Part shown: positions 46,640-56,803 of the stretch, piece by piece | How the letters are laid out: each line of letters opens with the position of its first letter | Numbering within the stretch: the stretch's first letter is position 1 | Source: Fennellomyces sp. T-0311 | Lineage: Eukaryota > Mucoromycota > Mucoromycetes > Mucorales > Lichtheimiaceae | Direction: 5' to 3' | Assembly (NCBI GenBank): GCA_025266875.1 | Contig: JALLLT010000004.1 | Location: 1,426,001-1,490,000 of the forward strand | Length of the DNA stretch: 64,000 nucleotides | Made by a program: the position numbers and the translations under genes | Notes under the pieces: generated by a model | Seen by the model: the letters and a program-made list of their open reading frames with translations, nothing else | Told to the model about the DNA's origin: nothing | Databases searched by the model: none

Positions 46640-47048
46640 ACGAGCCATGCACTGAAAGTAGAACGAGACACCTAAACGAGATTTGGTAAGCCATGCACCA
46701 AAAATTATCAACTACATAGCTTGAATGAGAATGAGCTACGTACCTGGAAAGTGAGACGAGCAACGCACCAAAGGAATGTTACACACACTACGTCAAGATG
46801 AATCAGCCACGCAGACGAGCAACGCACCAAAAAATGTTACACGCACTGGAACAACGGCGGATGAGCCACGTATATACATAGAAGAATTGACAAGTGGCGC
46901 ACAAAAAACTGTTGTACATACTGCGCCAAGGATGGATGAGCCACCCAGCGAATGTTTAGATATGAATTGCGTTAGCATTAGAATAGCAATAAAAGCACTC
47001 TAGCCGCGCATAGACGTATTAGCGCAGTTATTCGCATCTTCTCTACAA

Positions 47049-50000
47049 ATGTCTAAAAACCACGACGACACCTTGCCCCTCGAAACAATTGCATCATTGC
47101 TTTATGACGCCGAAAATGATCTACTCGACGAAATTAGGGCGTTTGCTTCAAAAGAGGGATTTGAAGTATCCAAAGTGAACGGTAAACCCAATGGCTTCAA
47201 TGTTGTTTGCTGCAAACATCCTCAAGATTCCAACCCTACGGTTCATGGTGATGGTGATACCTACGTTTGCAGGAACGGTGTGGTCAAGAGGTATCCACAA
47301 AACAAGACGCGGAGCAAGGATTGCCCATGGAAGATTTACATCAGCAAGACCAAAAAAATGGAAACAAGTGGAAGATTACGGACACGTCGTTTCAAGCACT
47401 CAAGGAACACAGCCATGAATTAGAGCCAGAAGCAACCGATATCTATGCATCTTACAGACGAAGAAACCGCACTGGTGCCACGCAAGTAACTATTATTCAG
47501 GATGCTCAAAATGGTATTTCCCCAGCCCAGACCTTGGCCCATCTCGGTGACAATGTAACCGACATACTGTCGGATATTTACAATATGAAGTACCGGTATC
47601 GATATCAAATCAGACAGGAGAGAAGTCTGATTGAAGAGCTCGCTTTTTTCTTTGAAACTCACGGCTATACCCTACGACTGCGACATCATGAACGAACTGG
47701 TGTGCTCAAAGGAATTTTTGCCGCTCACGGACGAGGAATTGAACTTGCACTGGCTTTTCCGGAGGTCGTGATCATCGATGCTACCTACAAGACAAATCTC
47801 AACAAGCTTCCCTTTGTCAATGTTGTCGGTGTTAGTAATCTGCTCTCTACAAGCACCTCGGACAGATTACGCACATTCTATATTGCCTCTGTTGTTGTCG
47901 TTAACGAGGACTACCTATCATACAAGTGGGTTTTGCAATGCCTGGCGGACGTGATTTGGAGGAAGGAAACGAAGATCAAACCTGGGCTTTTTGTTTCTGA
48001 CGACGACCGTGCACTGAAGAGCGCGTTTGCAGAAGTATTCCCCGAAGTACCAAGAATTTTGTGCGCCTGGCACATTGCGAGAAACTTCGGTACCAAGATC
48101 AACAAGGCATTCGGCACAGAATCCAAAGAAGGTGCTGAGCTCAAGGCCAAGGTGACCCCGCAGTTATTGTACACAAGGAGTAAATTGGCCTACAAAGATG
48201 CAGTCAAGAAGTTCGAGGAAATGGCAGAGCTTGCCGCTAACAAGGAAGTGGGCCTGAAGTCATATTTAAATGGGTATGTACTTACCATTATTTTCTATAT
48301 TTACAATTTAAACTGACCAGTTTCATCCATGGTACACAGATTACGTGACAACGAGGAAATGTGGGCTGATCCGTGGGCTGAGAAGTACGCACATTTTGGT
48401 GCCCGAACATCGCAACGTGCTGAAGGAACACATGCCGGTATCAAGCACATCCTAAAACAGCCAAGCTTGATTGTGAATCTTTTCGAAAAGCTTCACATAT
48501 ACTTAGATGCACAGGTTCGTATTCGTACATCTGTCAATTGCTTTCTATATATTAATCGCTTCTTATATTTACAGGACAAAAATGCATCCCTTGAATATTC
48601 TCGGGAAAAAGGATTAAATTGGATTGTTCATGATCCTGTGGCCAAGTAAGCTATTTCGATGCTCGAAAAAAACAACATTTGCCATTACCCAATTCGAAAG
48701 ACTATATCCGAGATTAGCGAGGCATGTAAACTCGACCCAAGCACGGTAGAGAAGTCTGAATGTGATTGTGAAATCCACATAAACTATAAGCTCCCTTGCA
48801 AGCACGATCTATTGAAATACCTTTCAGGAGCTGTGGATCATTTGGTATACGACAAACGTTCGACATTGGTTAATACCAAAGGTATGCTTCTACTTTATAT
48901 TCTTGCAACCACTCAAAGTCAGTATTGATCTTATATTCTAGCACGCATTCCTGGTGACCCTGTTTTTGATACTATTGCAGGCCTCGTTGTTGATCCTGAG
49001 CAAAGCAGGATTAACCAACAGTACGATGCCCTAAGGATTCGTCTCGACCAAATGATTTCCGGCTGCGAAACCTCGCAGCAAAAGGCAGATCTTTTAAAGA
49101 GTCTCCACAATGCTATGGATAGGTTTACACCAGTGAAACTACAAAAATTTGTGCTTCCCGCTCCAGTTATACCCAAAGGGTGGCCACCAAAGGCTATTGG
49201 GTTACGAAACCGGTCATTGCGCGACACCATCAATGAAGGAGAAGTTGCCGGTCAGGAGAAAAAGCGCAAAAGAGAACCGAAAGCTGAATCTACCGCTGAC
49301 AAGAGTAAGCAGGCTATCGACAAAACTTTCAAAAAGGCAAAGAAGCAGATTGGCAATAACAACGAGGATCTTTTTGGAACAAAAAATAAGCCACAGTAAG
49401 TTTTTATCTATTATTATTGATTTATGCTAATATAACCTTAAACCTATTAGACCTGTTCCTTCAAACAACGGCAAAGGCATACCAATGGAGTATGTAGTAC
49501 AGAGGGTGAAAATTATTGGCAATGGACGTTGCGGATACCAGTCACTTGCACAGCTTATATATGGAGATCAAAATCTCTATAACAAAGTCAAGAAGGAAAT
49601 GCTCGGTTACCTACTGGACAACGTGTACCAGGTCATGAACTATTACTGCCTTGGATCAGTATACGATTTTGCTGCCTTGTATTTCAGACTGGAGTATGAA
49701 ACACTGAACGACAGGAACACATCACAGTCCAGCGGATCAAGCCCTTATCCATATCAGTATCGGTTCCACAGCTCCACAGACGCCCTACTAGCTGCCTCGA
49801 CTTTCTGGAGACCGATAGTAATCTACAATGACTGTCAAGATAATTCATCATATGGATTCGACGACTGTCTGTACTTGCCGCACCATATGCCTCTCAACAA
49901 AGTCGGTACACTTCCAGCTGTGATGGTGTTTGATCAAGGCGCTTTTTATTACGAAGCTTTGAAAATGAAGACATCTACCAAAGTTGACTGGCCAAGTATA

Positions 50001-50222
50001 TATCACTTAGAAAAACACCAAGGAGCCTGGGAAACCCTGAAGGACAAGAAGGGATTGAGTGACTACGTTGCTACCTGGACGTACCTGAAAAAGGTGAAAA
50101 GAGCCAAGACTACTGAGCCCTTACTTGCAAGACTGCTACAGATGGACATCGTCGAAATAGCCGATGAGGATAACATAGAAACGCTGGATCCCAAAGTTTG
50201 CCAAGAATATCTCGATTGGTAA
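47049..50222 (+). CDS. MULE transposase with SWIM finger and OTU-like domain
   Basis: Exons about 47049..48273, 48340..48514, 48575..48645, 48718..48881, 48942..49395 and 49451..50222. About 953 residues if a -1 shift is allowed at the seven-A run 47352..47358. Residues 1-100: FAR1-like DNA-binding domain (VVCCKHPQDS, RSKDCPWKIYI). About 110-420: MULE DDE core with VVIIDATYKTN (D), FVSDDDRALKSA (D), ILCAWHIARNFG (CxxH) and TSQRAEGTHAGIK (E). SWIM finger: CDCEIHINYKLPCKH. After a Lys-rich linker, about 705-850 resembles an OTU cysteine protease: IIGNGRCGYQSLAQLIYGDQ holds the nucleophile-like Cys, and RPIVIYNDC plus GAFYYEAL mark the later strands. The usual catalytic His position reads Phe/Tyr, so protease activity is doubtful. 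The triad of the transposase is intact. The start lies directly beside a TIR-like array. Confidence 0.78.
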
Positions 50223-50276
50223 CCTTTTTTGCAAGATATTGCTGCTATACACACTAATTGCTATTTGTTCTCAGTA

Positions 50277-51250
50277 TGTTAAAGATCAAGGAAAAATGGG
50301 TTGGTGTTCATGTGAACAAGTTGCCTCATTTCAGTAACACTACCATGAACCGAGTGGAAGGCAGCCATGCCAACATCAAGAACATACTGAAGCGTGCCAA
50401 TGTGAGCCTTGAAAAAGCCTTTGATGATATTAATCGCTGGTATAAAGGACTGGTAATTGCTCATTAATATGATTCCTCATTATACCGGCGGAAATAATTA
50501 ACATGTAGCAACTACCTTAGGAAGATGAATTTGGGCGCCATCAAGATCTTAACGCTTTGAGCCATTGTGGTGAACCACTACATGTATGGACACAATGGAG
50601 ATCGGTCAAACATCCATTCTAGCACATTCCATCAGACGAACACTCTGGAAGAGTACTGATGACTAAGATATGAACGGTATTACCTTACACCGGTTTCAAG
50701 GAAGCTGAATGATGTTCTACAGGACATGCACCTATCACAGAGTACACGGAGTCGATATCTGCCGTCGTCGGTAAAACATAAGACGAACACGCAACCCGAT
50801 ACGTCCTCGACCAAGTATCATTTATCCAGGAACGGATATTAGAATCTCCAGTAAAAGATATAAAAGAGAGAGAGTTCATCCATAATAAAGGACATACAAT
50901 TATTCAGATTCTCAACGAATTCTATTTCTTGTTACCAATTCTATTTCTTATAACTCTCTCACCACAGCCATGACCCCACACTGATAGGGACCAACCTTGC
51001 GAAACGAATGGAGCCAGTACGCTGTAAGATTTCCACTTTTGCATACAATATGGTTGTCAAGGAATTATCATCTGCATGGGAAACGGATTATGAAGCATGT
51101 CATTGCAAAGTGCGAGTCCAATTCAAGCTTCCCTATAAGCATATTCTTCCCCGTGCTTCCTTATCTGTTATCTTGGAGATGTTTAACCACCGCTGGTTTC
51201 TGGATACCAAGTTAATTGACGATCTGGAAGCAAACAAAGGTAGTAAATAG
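50277..51250 (+). pseudogene. Second MULE transposase tail, interrupted by a solo LTR
   Basis: Immediately after the OTU-type exon, beyond a GT..CAG intron-like gap, the frame resumes with KIKEKWVGVHVNKLPHF, then TTMNRVEGSHANIKNILKR, equivalent to the region around the catalytic Glu. It ends at about 50467. Beyond the LTR, 51008..51240 gives KISTFAYNMVVKELSSAWE and a SWIM-like CHCKVRVQFKLPYKH, in which the third Cys is Tyr. The DDE core is absent. It is either a duplicated tail of the upstream gene or the remnant of another element. Confidence 0.65.
50566..50966 (+). mobile_element. Solo LTR with GCCAT target duplication
   Basis: 401 bp starting TGTGGTGAACC and ending CTCTCACCACA, a 7-bp perfect terminal inversion (TGTGGTG/CACCACA). 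It is flanked by GCCAT at 50561..50565 and 50967..50971. It has a TATA-like AGATATAAAAGAG near 50856 and AATAAA near 50883. No internal retrotransposon domain is present, so it is a solo LTR, structurally like but not the same as 46305..46639. Confidence 0.88.
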
Positions 51251-51673
51251 AAGTTAGTAATTAACAGCGTCCTAACCTATCATCTACAGCTACTCTGCCC
51301 TCAGGTAGTGATATGCCTATTTCTGGTGCTATCAATGACACCGTACCAGGCATGTCGCTGCTCCAAAAAGGATCCAGTATCCTTTTGTAGCTCGAAGATC
51401 ACCTAGGGTGCTCTCATTTTGCTCCAAACAGAGAGACGAAAATGGATTCAAATTATTTTAAAGTCCTCTCTGGTCAGATCATCCAAAAAGGCGCACCGAA
51501 CAGAGAGACTTTCCTTTCTGTACATCAACCAAATCGATGAATGAATATGCATTTTTTTTTCTCTTTTTCTTAAGCATTAACGTGCCCGATTGCATATAAA
51601 AGGTGTAGAGCTATGATAATGTCGAATAAAGTTATTTTAATCCATCTCTTTGAACTTTTTTGTGATCTTTAAC
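51251..51673. other. No gene seen; transposon debris
   Basis: About 420 bp. The words CCAAACAGAGAGAC and CCGAACAGAGAGAC occur about 70 bp apart (near 51425 and 51500). A TATA-like GCATATAAAAGG precedes AATAAAG near 51595..51630, resembling the end of another LTR or promoter. Confidence 0.35.
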
Positions 51674-52018
51674 ATGCGTAACAACAACAGCAATCCCACC
51701 TTCAACATTGTGATGTGGAATCCTCGTCAGGAGCAGCAAGAGCAGCAGCAACAACAGCCTGCAGAAGCATTACCATCATCAAGCATTTCTGCTTCTGCTG
51801 CGAGAGCAGCCAATCGCAGATGGGAAGATGGCCATATCGAAGCATTGATAGATGCTGTCAGTGCTAGATATGACACACTTATAAGCACGATCGAAACACG
51901 AGCCAAGGGAGCTATCTGGGACCAGATCGAACAGGTGTATCACTACAGGAAATTTGTCCACTGCGTATCACTGAATGTTCGCATAATACCTTTATCACTG
52001 CATGGTTACGCTTTGTAA
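51674..52018 (+). CDS. Myb/SANT-like (trihelix-like) ORF, partial
   Basis: From the ATG 51674..51676: a Gln-rich leader, then NRRWEDGHIEALIDAVSAR, TLISTIETRAKGAIWDQI. A Trp-led helix with a later Trp resembles Myb/SANT-like DNA-binding domains that accompany transposases. The frame probably ends at a splice donor (GAACAG|GTGTAT, about 51935), so later codons are intronic and the following exon was not found. It may be a fragment. Confidence 0.4.
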   Translation: MRNNNSNPTFNIVMWNPRQEQQEQQQQQPAEALPSSSISASAARAANRRWEDGHIEALIDAVSARYDTLISTIETRAKGAIWDQIEQVYHYRKFVHCVSLNVRIIPLSLHGYAL

Positions 52019-52352
52019 CTGGAAATTTCCTCAGTATCTGTTCTAAGGAGCCTGTTTAAAAAGTCTTCAAATCATAATAAAACTGCTGTATAGCTCTAAT
52101 ACGCTGGGATATGCCCTATAAAGTTTTTATTCTGTTTGGAACTGAATATATCAGAAAATCACCGGATAGCTCCAATAAGCCACGTAGTCACTCCGCATAT
52201 TTTCTTTCACTATCACCATTTACCTTTATTTAGTACTTTAGCCGACAACGATTTTAGCGTTAACGAAAGCAGGTTGGATCCCTTAGTACCTCATTTGCAG
52301 GTTGTCTAACGCGTCAATTAGTGCAAACTCTAACATTGTCCAATTTAATACA

Positions 52353-52586
52353 ATGAAAGAGAGCATAATAATTCCCAACCTTCCGTGCACCAAGTTTCAG
52401 TGTATTCATTGCGGTGGTGTTTTCAAAAAACGCAATGTTCAGAAAGCAGTACACATTGCACAGTGTACTGACGCCATCGAAAAAGAAAAAGAAGCCCTCC
52501 GTGCGACTATCGAACGTGCGCGAAAGCGCTTGAAGCGGAACACGACTGGCAACTTCGATAGGTTTGACGGATTTAAACTCGTTTAA
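52353..52586 (+). CDS. Small zinc-finger ORF upstream of the Tnp2 transposase
   Basis: 77 residues from the ATG 52353..52355. It contains CIHCGGVFKKRNVQKAVHIAQC, a C-x2-C..H-x4-C pattern like BED or Ty-type fingers. A basic helix follows (ERARKRLKRNTTG). It could be a separate DNA-binding protein or the first exon of the transposase gene, since a donor-like AG|GTTTGA lies at its end and an acceptor CAG at about 52708. Confidence 0.45.
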   Translation: MKESIIIPNLPCTKFQCIHCGGVFKKRNVQKAVHIAQCTDAIEKEKEALRATIERARKRLKRNTTGNFDRFDGFKLV

Positions 52587-52755
52587 ACACTGAAGTTAAT
52601 ATAGCAGTAGTCCCAGCGAAAGCTACGCATCAAGGGATTCACGTGAACTAGTTGAAATCGATGAGTAAGTCTATTTGCTATATTATTTTCAAATCATTGA
52701 CTAAGCAGGTTCGTTCAGATACACGGAAACCTCGACAACCGAAGATAGGCGCAAC

Positions 52756-55251
52756 ATGGAAAGCAGCTATGTGCAATGTTACGAATATGATGATTATCAC
52801 GATGACTACGTTAACGGCAATTTTGATGACAACTATGGCTCTTTCAACGAAAATGATAACGCCACAGATTGGATCCATGATGCAGAAGATCGTGAAGTGA
52901 TCACATTTGATTATGCAGCCCGGGAAATCTAGGAAGATGATGATAATGAGAACGGTACTAGCAAACAATTGTTCAAGTTGTCCGTCAAGCACAAAGTATC
53001 AAGGGATTTTTTTGACGGCATGGTCAAAGTTTTCAACAAATATGTTGATGGGACAAATGCACCGCTCCTCAGTCACTTTCGTTCGAAAAAGCTACTACAG
53101 AAAGATTATCCTGTTAAGCCTATATCGTATGGTGTATGCAAGAAAGGATGTATGATGTATCAGAAACTAGACACCTTGACCAAATGTACACACTGTGGCA
53201 GACCGCGGTTTACGAAGAAACGCGCGCGCAGTGGGGAGTTCAAGGCACACGCAACTATGTTACAGTTACCACTTTTAGGCCAAGTTGTACTTCTTGTTCG
53301 AGATAAAGCTATACGAGACGATGTGATGTATCGATCGAAATTGCCAGCACAAGCCTCAGACACATACTCAGATATTTTCGACGGCAATGTTTATAAAACG
53401 CTCAAGGACGAAGGCTGCTTCGACGGTGATCTAGATATCGCACTAGCTTTATATACTGATGGATTCACGGTCAAAAACCACCAGCTTACAATATTACACC
53501 TAGTTGTACTCAATCTTCCTCCAAGTATCCGGTACGAGAACAAGAACATGATTCAGATAGGCGTCATCCCCGGCCGCAGTCAACCTAAAGATCTGTTCAG
53601 TTTCGTACAACCAATGATGGAAGACTTGAAGATACTACAGACGACCGGGATCACAGTCAAAGCTGACGACAACAAAAGCTATTATCTCCGAGCCTACCTA
53701 TTACTCGCGACAGGAGATATGCCAGCTGCTTGCAAGGTGATGGGACACGCAGGTCAAACAACAGCTTACGGTTGTCGTTTGTGTCTGAAAAAAGGTGTAT
53801 CCATCCGAAAAGCGAATGGCAAGCGCAATGGAAATTACTTTCTACCCACAAGACGTCCGAAGCCAAAGGCACAAACGCTACAGTCGCTCAAAGCTGAAGC
53901 CCTGCAACAGCTGGAACCTGGAGTGAACATCAAAGGGCTCACAAGAAGGTCGCCTTTTACGGATTTGACGAGTTTTAAAGGGGCAAGTTTTTATGGACTC
54001 GACATAATGCACCTCTTTGGACCGTGCATCGGTAAACGCTTTTGGAAATTGTTATGTGGCAAGTATGGGGTAAATGGCAATCCGTTATATCTCAAACCAG
54101 CAGTGAGACGCCAAATTGGTGAAGCGATAGCTCGGTCAGCGTCGACAATCCCGTCCTCATTTACATCATGCACCATTGATATATCCCACCAAGCAGGCTT
54201 TCTAAAGTCGATCGACTGGATTGATTTTGTGCGATACGTCGTGCCAACAATTGTACTTGAGCACGTCAACGACGATAGCGCAAAAGAAGCTGTGTTCGCG
54301 CTTAGCCAAGTGTACAACATCGTATTCCAGCGAGTCATCACTGAGCGTGACATTCGAAAGCTAGTCACGAACGTGTGGAAGCGGCTCGACTTTCTTAACG
54401 GCAACGTTGGTGAAGAAAAGATCAATGGCTCGATATTCACAATCTCGATGTATTATTTATCTCACCTTGAAGAAATGATCCGAGAGATGGGCCCTCCATG
54501 GTTTTATGCAGCATTCGCGATGGAACGTGCTATTGGAGAAATCAAACGAAAGATCAACTCCCCATCTGCGCCAGGTGTAAACGCGGGAAATGTTATGGTA
54601 AACTTAGCCGCTCAAAGATACGCTGATAAGATGGAACACACTGCAGATACACCATCTCAAAGAACGGTATTAATGGCATCAACACGCGCCAATGCAATTA
54701 AGATATGGGGTCCATTGTGGCCGGCCAAGGTTGAAGGTATTAAGGACTTTAAATTTGAGCGTCTACTCAGGATGTTCTGGTGCATCCATATCAAAAAAGT
54801 CGAAGAGATCAGCCCAACCACTGAAGCAGGCGCGCGTCTCTGGATGAGTGAAAAAGATATCATCGGAAGTTCATATCGCCATAGAGACGATTCTCGGCGT
54901 GAGGATTTTTTCATAAGAATGGTTATCGACGTTGATGTTAGCAAGACAAAAAAGATCAGATGCAAACCAAGGGTCTACTTTGGCGAAGCCGTGTTTTACT
55001 TTCGCCACACACGGCAGCAACGAACCAAGCTCCTTGCCCTAGTCAAAGTCTGGAACGTTTCGTTGGACAAGAAAGGGCAGCCGTATCTTCAACCAAATTG
55101 TGAATCGCGTACATGCGTTATCTCTGCAAGCGACATACTCTCCGTAGCAGGGATTTACATCGCATCATCGAAACGCCGCTATCTTGTTTGGCCGGATAGG
55201 GAGATTTTGGCAGAAAAAGACTTGAGGGTGATCACGAAGTTAGACTATTGA
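52756..55251 (+). pseudogene. Tnp2 (CACTA-type) transposase, nearly intact
   Basis: Frame open from the ATG 52756..52758, except for one TAG at 52930..52932, then continuous to 55251 (about 830 codons). N-terminus: an acidic segment (EYDDYHDDYVNGNFDD). Then ISYGVCKKGCMMYQK with a CTHCGRPRF zinc ribbon, DGFTVKN, GHAGQTTAYGCRLC, MHLFGPCIGKRFWKL, MERAIGEIKRKIN, SAPGVNAGN and a C-terminal domain (RTCVISASDILSVAGIYIA). These match Tnp2-type transposases (Transposase_21), whose elements have CACTA-like ends. The TAG may be the only lesion; a start downstream of it would lose the acidic leader only. No terminal repeats were identified. The paralogue at 39393..42005 is far more damaged. Confidence 0.75.
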
Positions 55252-55308
55252 TTAGTAGAAGTGACTTCGTTTACTTTTTCCCTGCCATTCTTCATTACAA
55301 TCATTAAA

Positions 55309-56094
55309 ATGAGCGATACACCTAGTCGAGAAAACGATAGCGCTTCTGACAAGGTTGCAGAGCTTGTGCTAGCTATCTTGTGCATCGAGCGTACCCAAGA
55401 AGCGCTGATGGGGCTGCTCGAAAACCAGATTGCAACATTAAACGGTTCCCTACAAGATCAAACCGCAGTAAACACCAGATTGCTGAATCTTCTCGAACGG
55501 AATGAAGCAAGTTCCTCCACTAGTGTATCTGCAGCAGCTACTACGTTGAATTCTGTCATGCAATACATAAAGCATCCTCGGAAAATGACATGGGTGCCCC
55601 AAAACCAAGCATTAAAGTTACGTCGGATGAAGTTCTCTTGGCCAGTTTACGTCGAAATGATCAAGAACCACAGAACACACCAAAATCTTCCTGCCCTAAG
55701 CGAAGAAGAAATTGAGTCAAGAATCGAGCACGTAAAGAAAATTTACCTGAGTGTCATTCTGTACTTTAAGACAACTTACCAACTTGGCAACACACTCAAA
55801 TGGTTGCACCCGTTAGTCAAGGTTCATCATCACACGATGTGCATCAAGCTCGAAGAAGAAGCCAGCGCCTACATTCCACTGAACTTCTGCGTCGGCAGCT
55901 GGGGTGCACACCTGATCCTCGCGAAGCATTGGCAAAATATGGCTAATGTGTATTATAGGTCCCACGCGATAGCGCCTGAACTAGCAGTCACACCGTTACC
56001 ATATTTGGACCATATGTTACCACGCATCTTGGCATCTCAGAACATAAAACATAATTTCAAAAGAAGAAAAACTCATGACGTTCGGAGCATTTAA
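55309..56094 (+). CDS. Companion ORF of the Tnp2 element
   Basis: 261 residues starting 57 bp after the transposase stop codon, same strand, no intron. Residues 10-80 are a leucine-rich coiled coil (VAELVLAILCIERTQEALMGL). The rest is helical (KFSWPVYVEMIKNH, IYLSVILYFKTTYQ) and ends in a basic tail (HNFKRRKTH). It is unbroken. CACTA elements often carry a second, DNA-binding protein (TnpA-like), but I see no sequence match to it. Its position and intactness argue that it belongs to the element. Confidence 0.55.
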   Translation: MSDTPSRENDSASDKVAELVLAILCIERTQEALMGLLENQIATLNGSLQDQTAVNTRLLNLLERNEASSSTSVSAAATTLNSVMQYIKHPRKMTWVPQNQALKLRRMKFSWPVYVEMIKNHRTHQNLPALSEEEIESRIEHVKKIYLSVILYFKTTYQLGNTLKWLHPLVKVHHHTMCIKLEEEASAYIPLNFCVGSWGAHLILAKHWQNMANVYYRSHAIAPELAVTPLPYLDHMLPRILASQNIKHNFKRRKTHDVRSI

Positions 56095-56346
56095 AAAGTA
56101 TGTATATGTATGAAAAATTTTTATAAATCCTTACTTTTTTGCTAATCTTGCTTTAATATTATATACTACTTAATTAAATGCTTATATACCTTATTAGAGT
56201 ACTTTTTTCTGCTCTATTTAGTAGAGCTATTTGTGAAACTTTTTTCTAACATATTCATGAACTTTTATACTTATAGAAAGATCAAATTGATAAAATAATA
56301 CATAAGTAAAATATCAGCATAAGTGTGTTTATAGAAATATTATTTT
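56095..56346. other. AT-rich spacer
   Basis: Very AT-rich DNA between the companion ORF and the tandem array. No feature beyond poly(A)-signal-like words. Confidence 0.5.
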
Positions 56347-56803
56347 CATATGGATGTGTATGTGAGAAAAATCTAATTCTATGTGTGTGTGTTAAGAATA
56401 TTCTCATATAAGTGTGCATGTGAAAAAAATATCATCCTATATGTGTGTGTGGAAAGAACGTTATTATATAAGTGTGTATGTAAGAAACATATCATTATAT
56501 GCATGTGTGTATGGGAAGAATATTATTATATGAGTGTGTATGTGAGAAAAATATCAACGTATGTTTGTGTATGGGAATAAAATCATCATATGAGTGTGTA
56601 TGTGAGAAAAATATCATCATATATGTGTGTGTGTGGGAAGAATATTGTCATATAAGTGTGTATGTGAGAAAAATATCATCATATATTTGTGTATAGAAAG
56701 GAAATCATTATATGAGTGTGTATGTGAGAAACATATCATCATATGTACATGTGTATGGGAAGAATAAGTCATTGTCTGTGTAATTGTGTATTTATGGGAA
56801 AAA
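56347..56803 (+). repeat. 61-bp dimeric tandem repeat, about seven copies
   Basis: Roughly 60-62-bp units, each made of two related halves of about 30 bp. The first half is ATATGAGTGTGTATGTGAGA followed by AAATATCATC. The second is ATATRTGTGTGTATGGGAAG followed by AATATYATY. Both halves derive from one ancestral word, so the array can also be read as about 14 half-units. It lies just downstream of the Tnp2 unit and may be its subterminal repeat. Confidence 0.85.

Larger units (their letters stand above)
45016..46945. repeat. Right arm of the large inverted repeat, expanded
   Basis: Inverted counterpart of 42900..43494. Parts: 45016..45225 (pairs with about 43290..43494), then a foreign 730-bp segment, then 45956..46300 and 46645..46945 with many GACGAGCGACGCACCAAAA units. 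The solo LTR 46305..46639 is inserted in it. The outer half is present in about two copies, so the array has been duplicated locally. The arm ends about 100 bp before the MULE transposase start at 47049. Confidence 0.8.

Noticed and set aside
52928..52969. Explaining the TAG in the Tnp2 leader by a 36-nt intron GTGATC..CTAG
   Set aside because: The stretch is itself coherent coding sequence and would be an unusually short intron with a poor donor; a nonsense mutation is simpler.
56347..56803. Regular repeat-spacer look suggesting a CRISPR array
   Set aside because: The halves are related to each other, so there are no unique spacers, there are no cas genes, and the DNA is eukaryotic.
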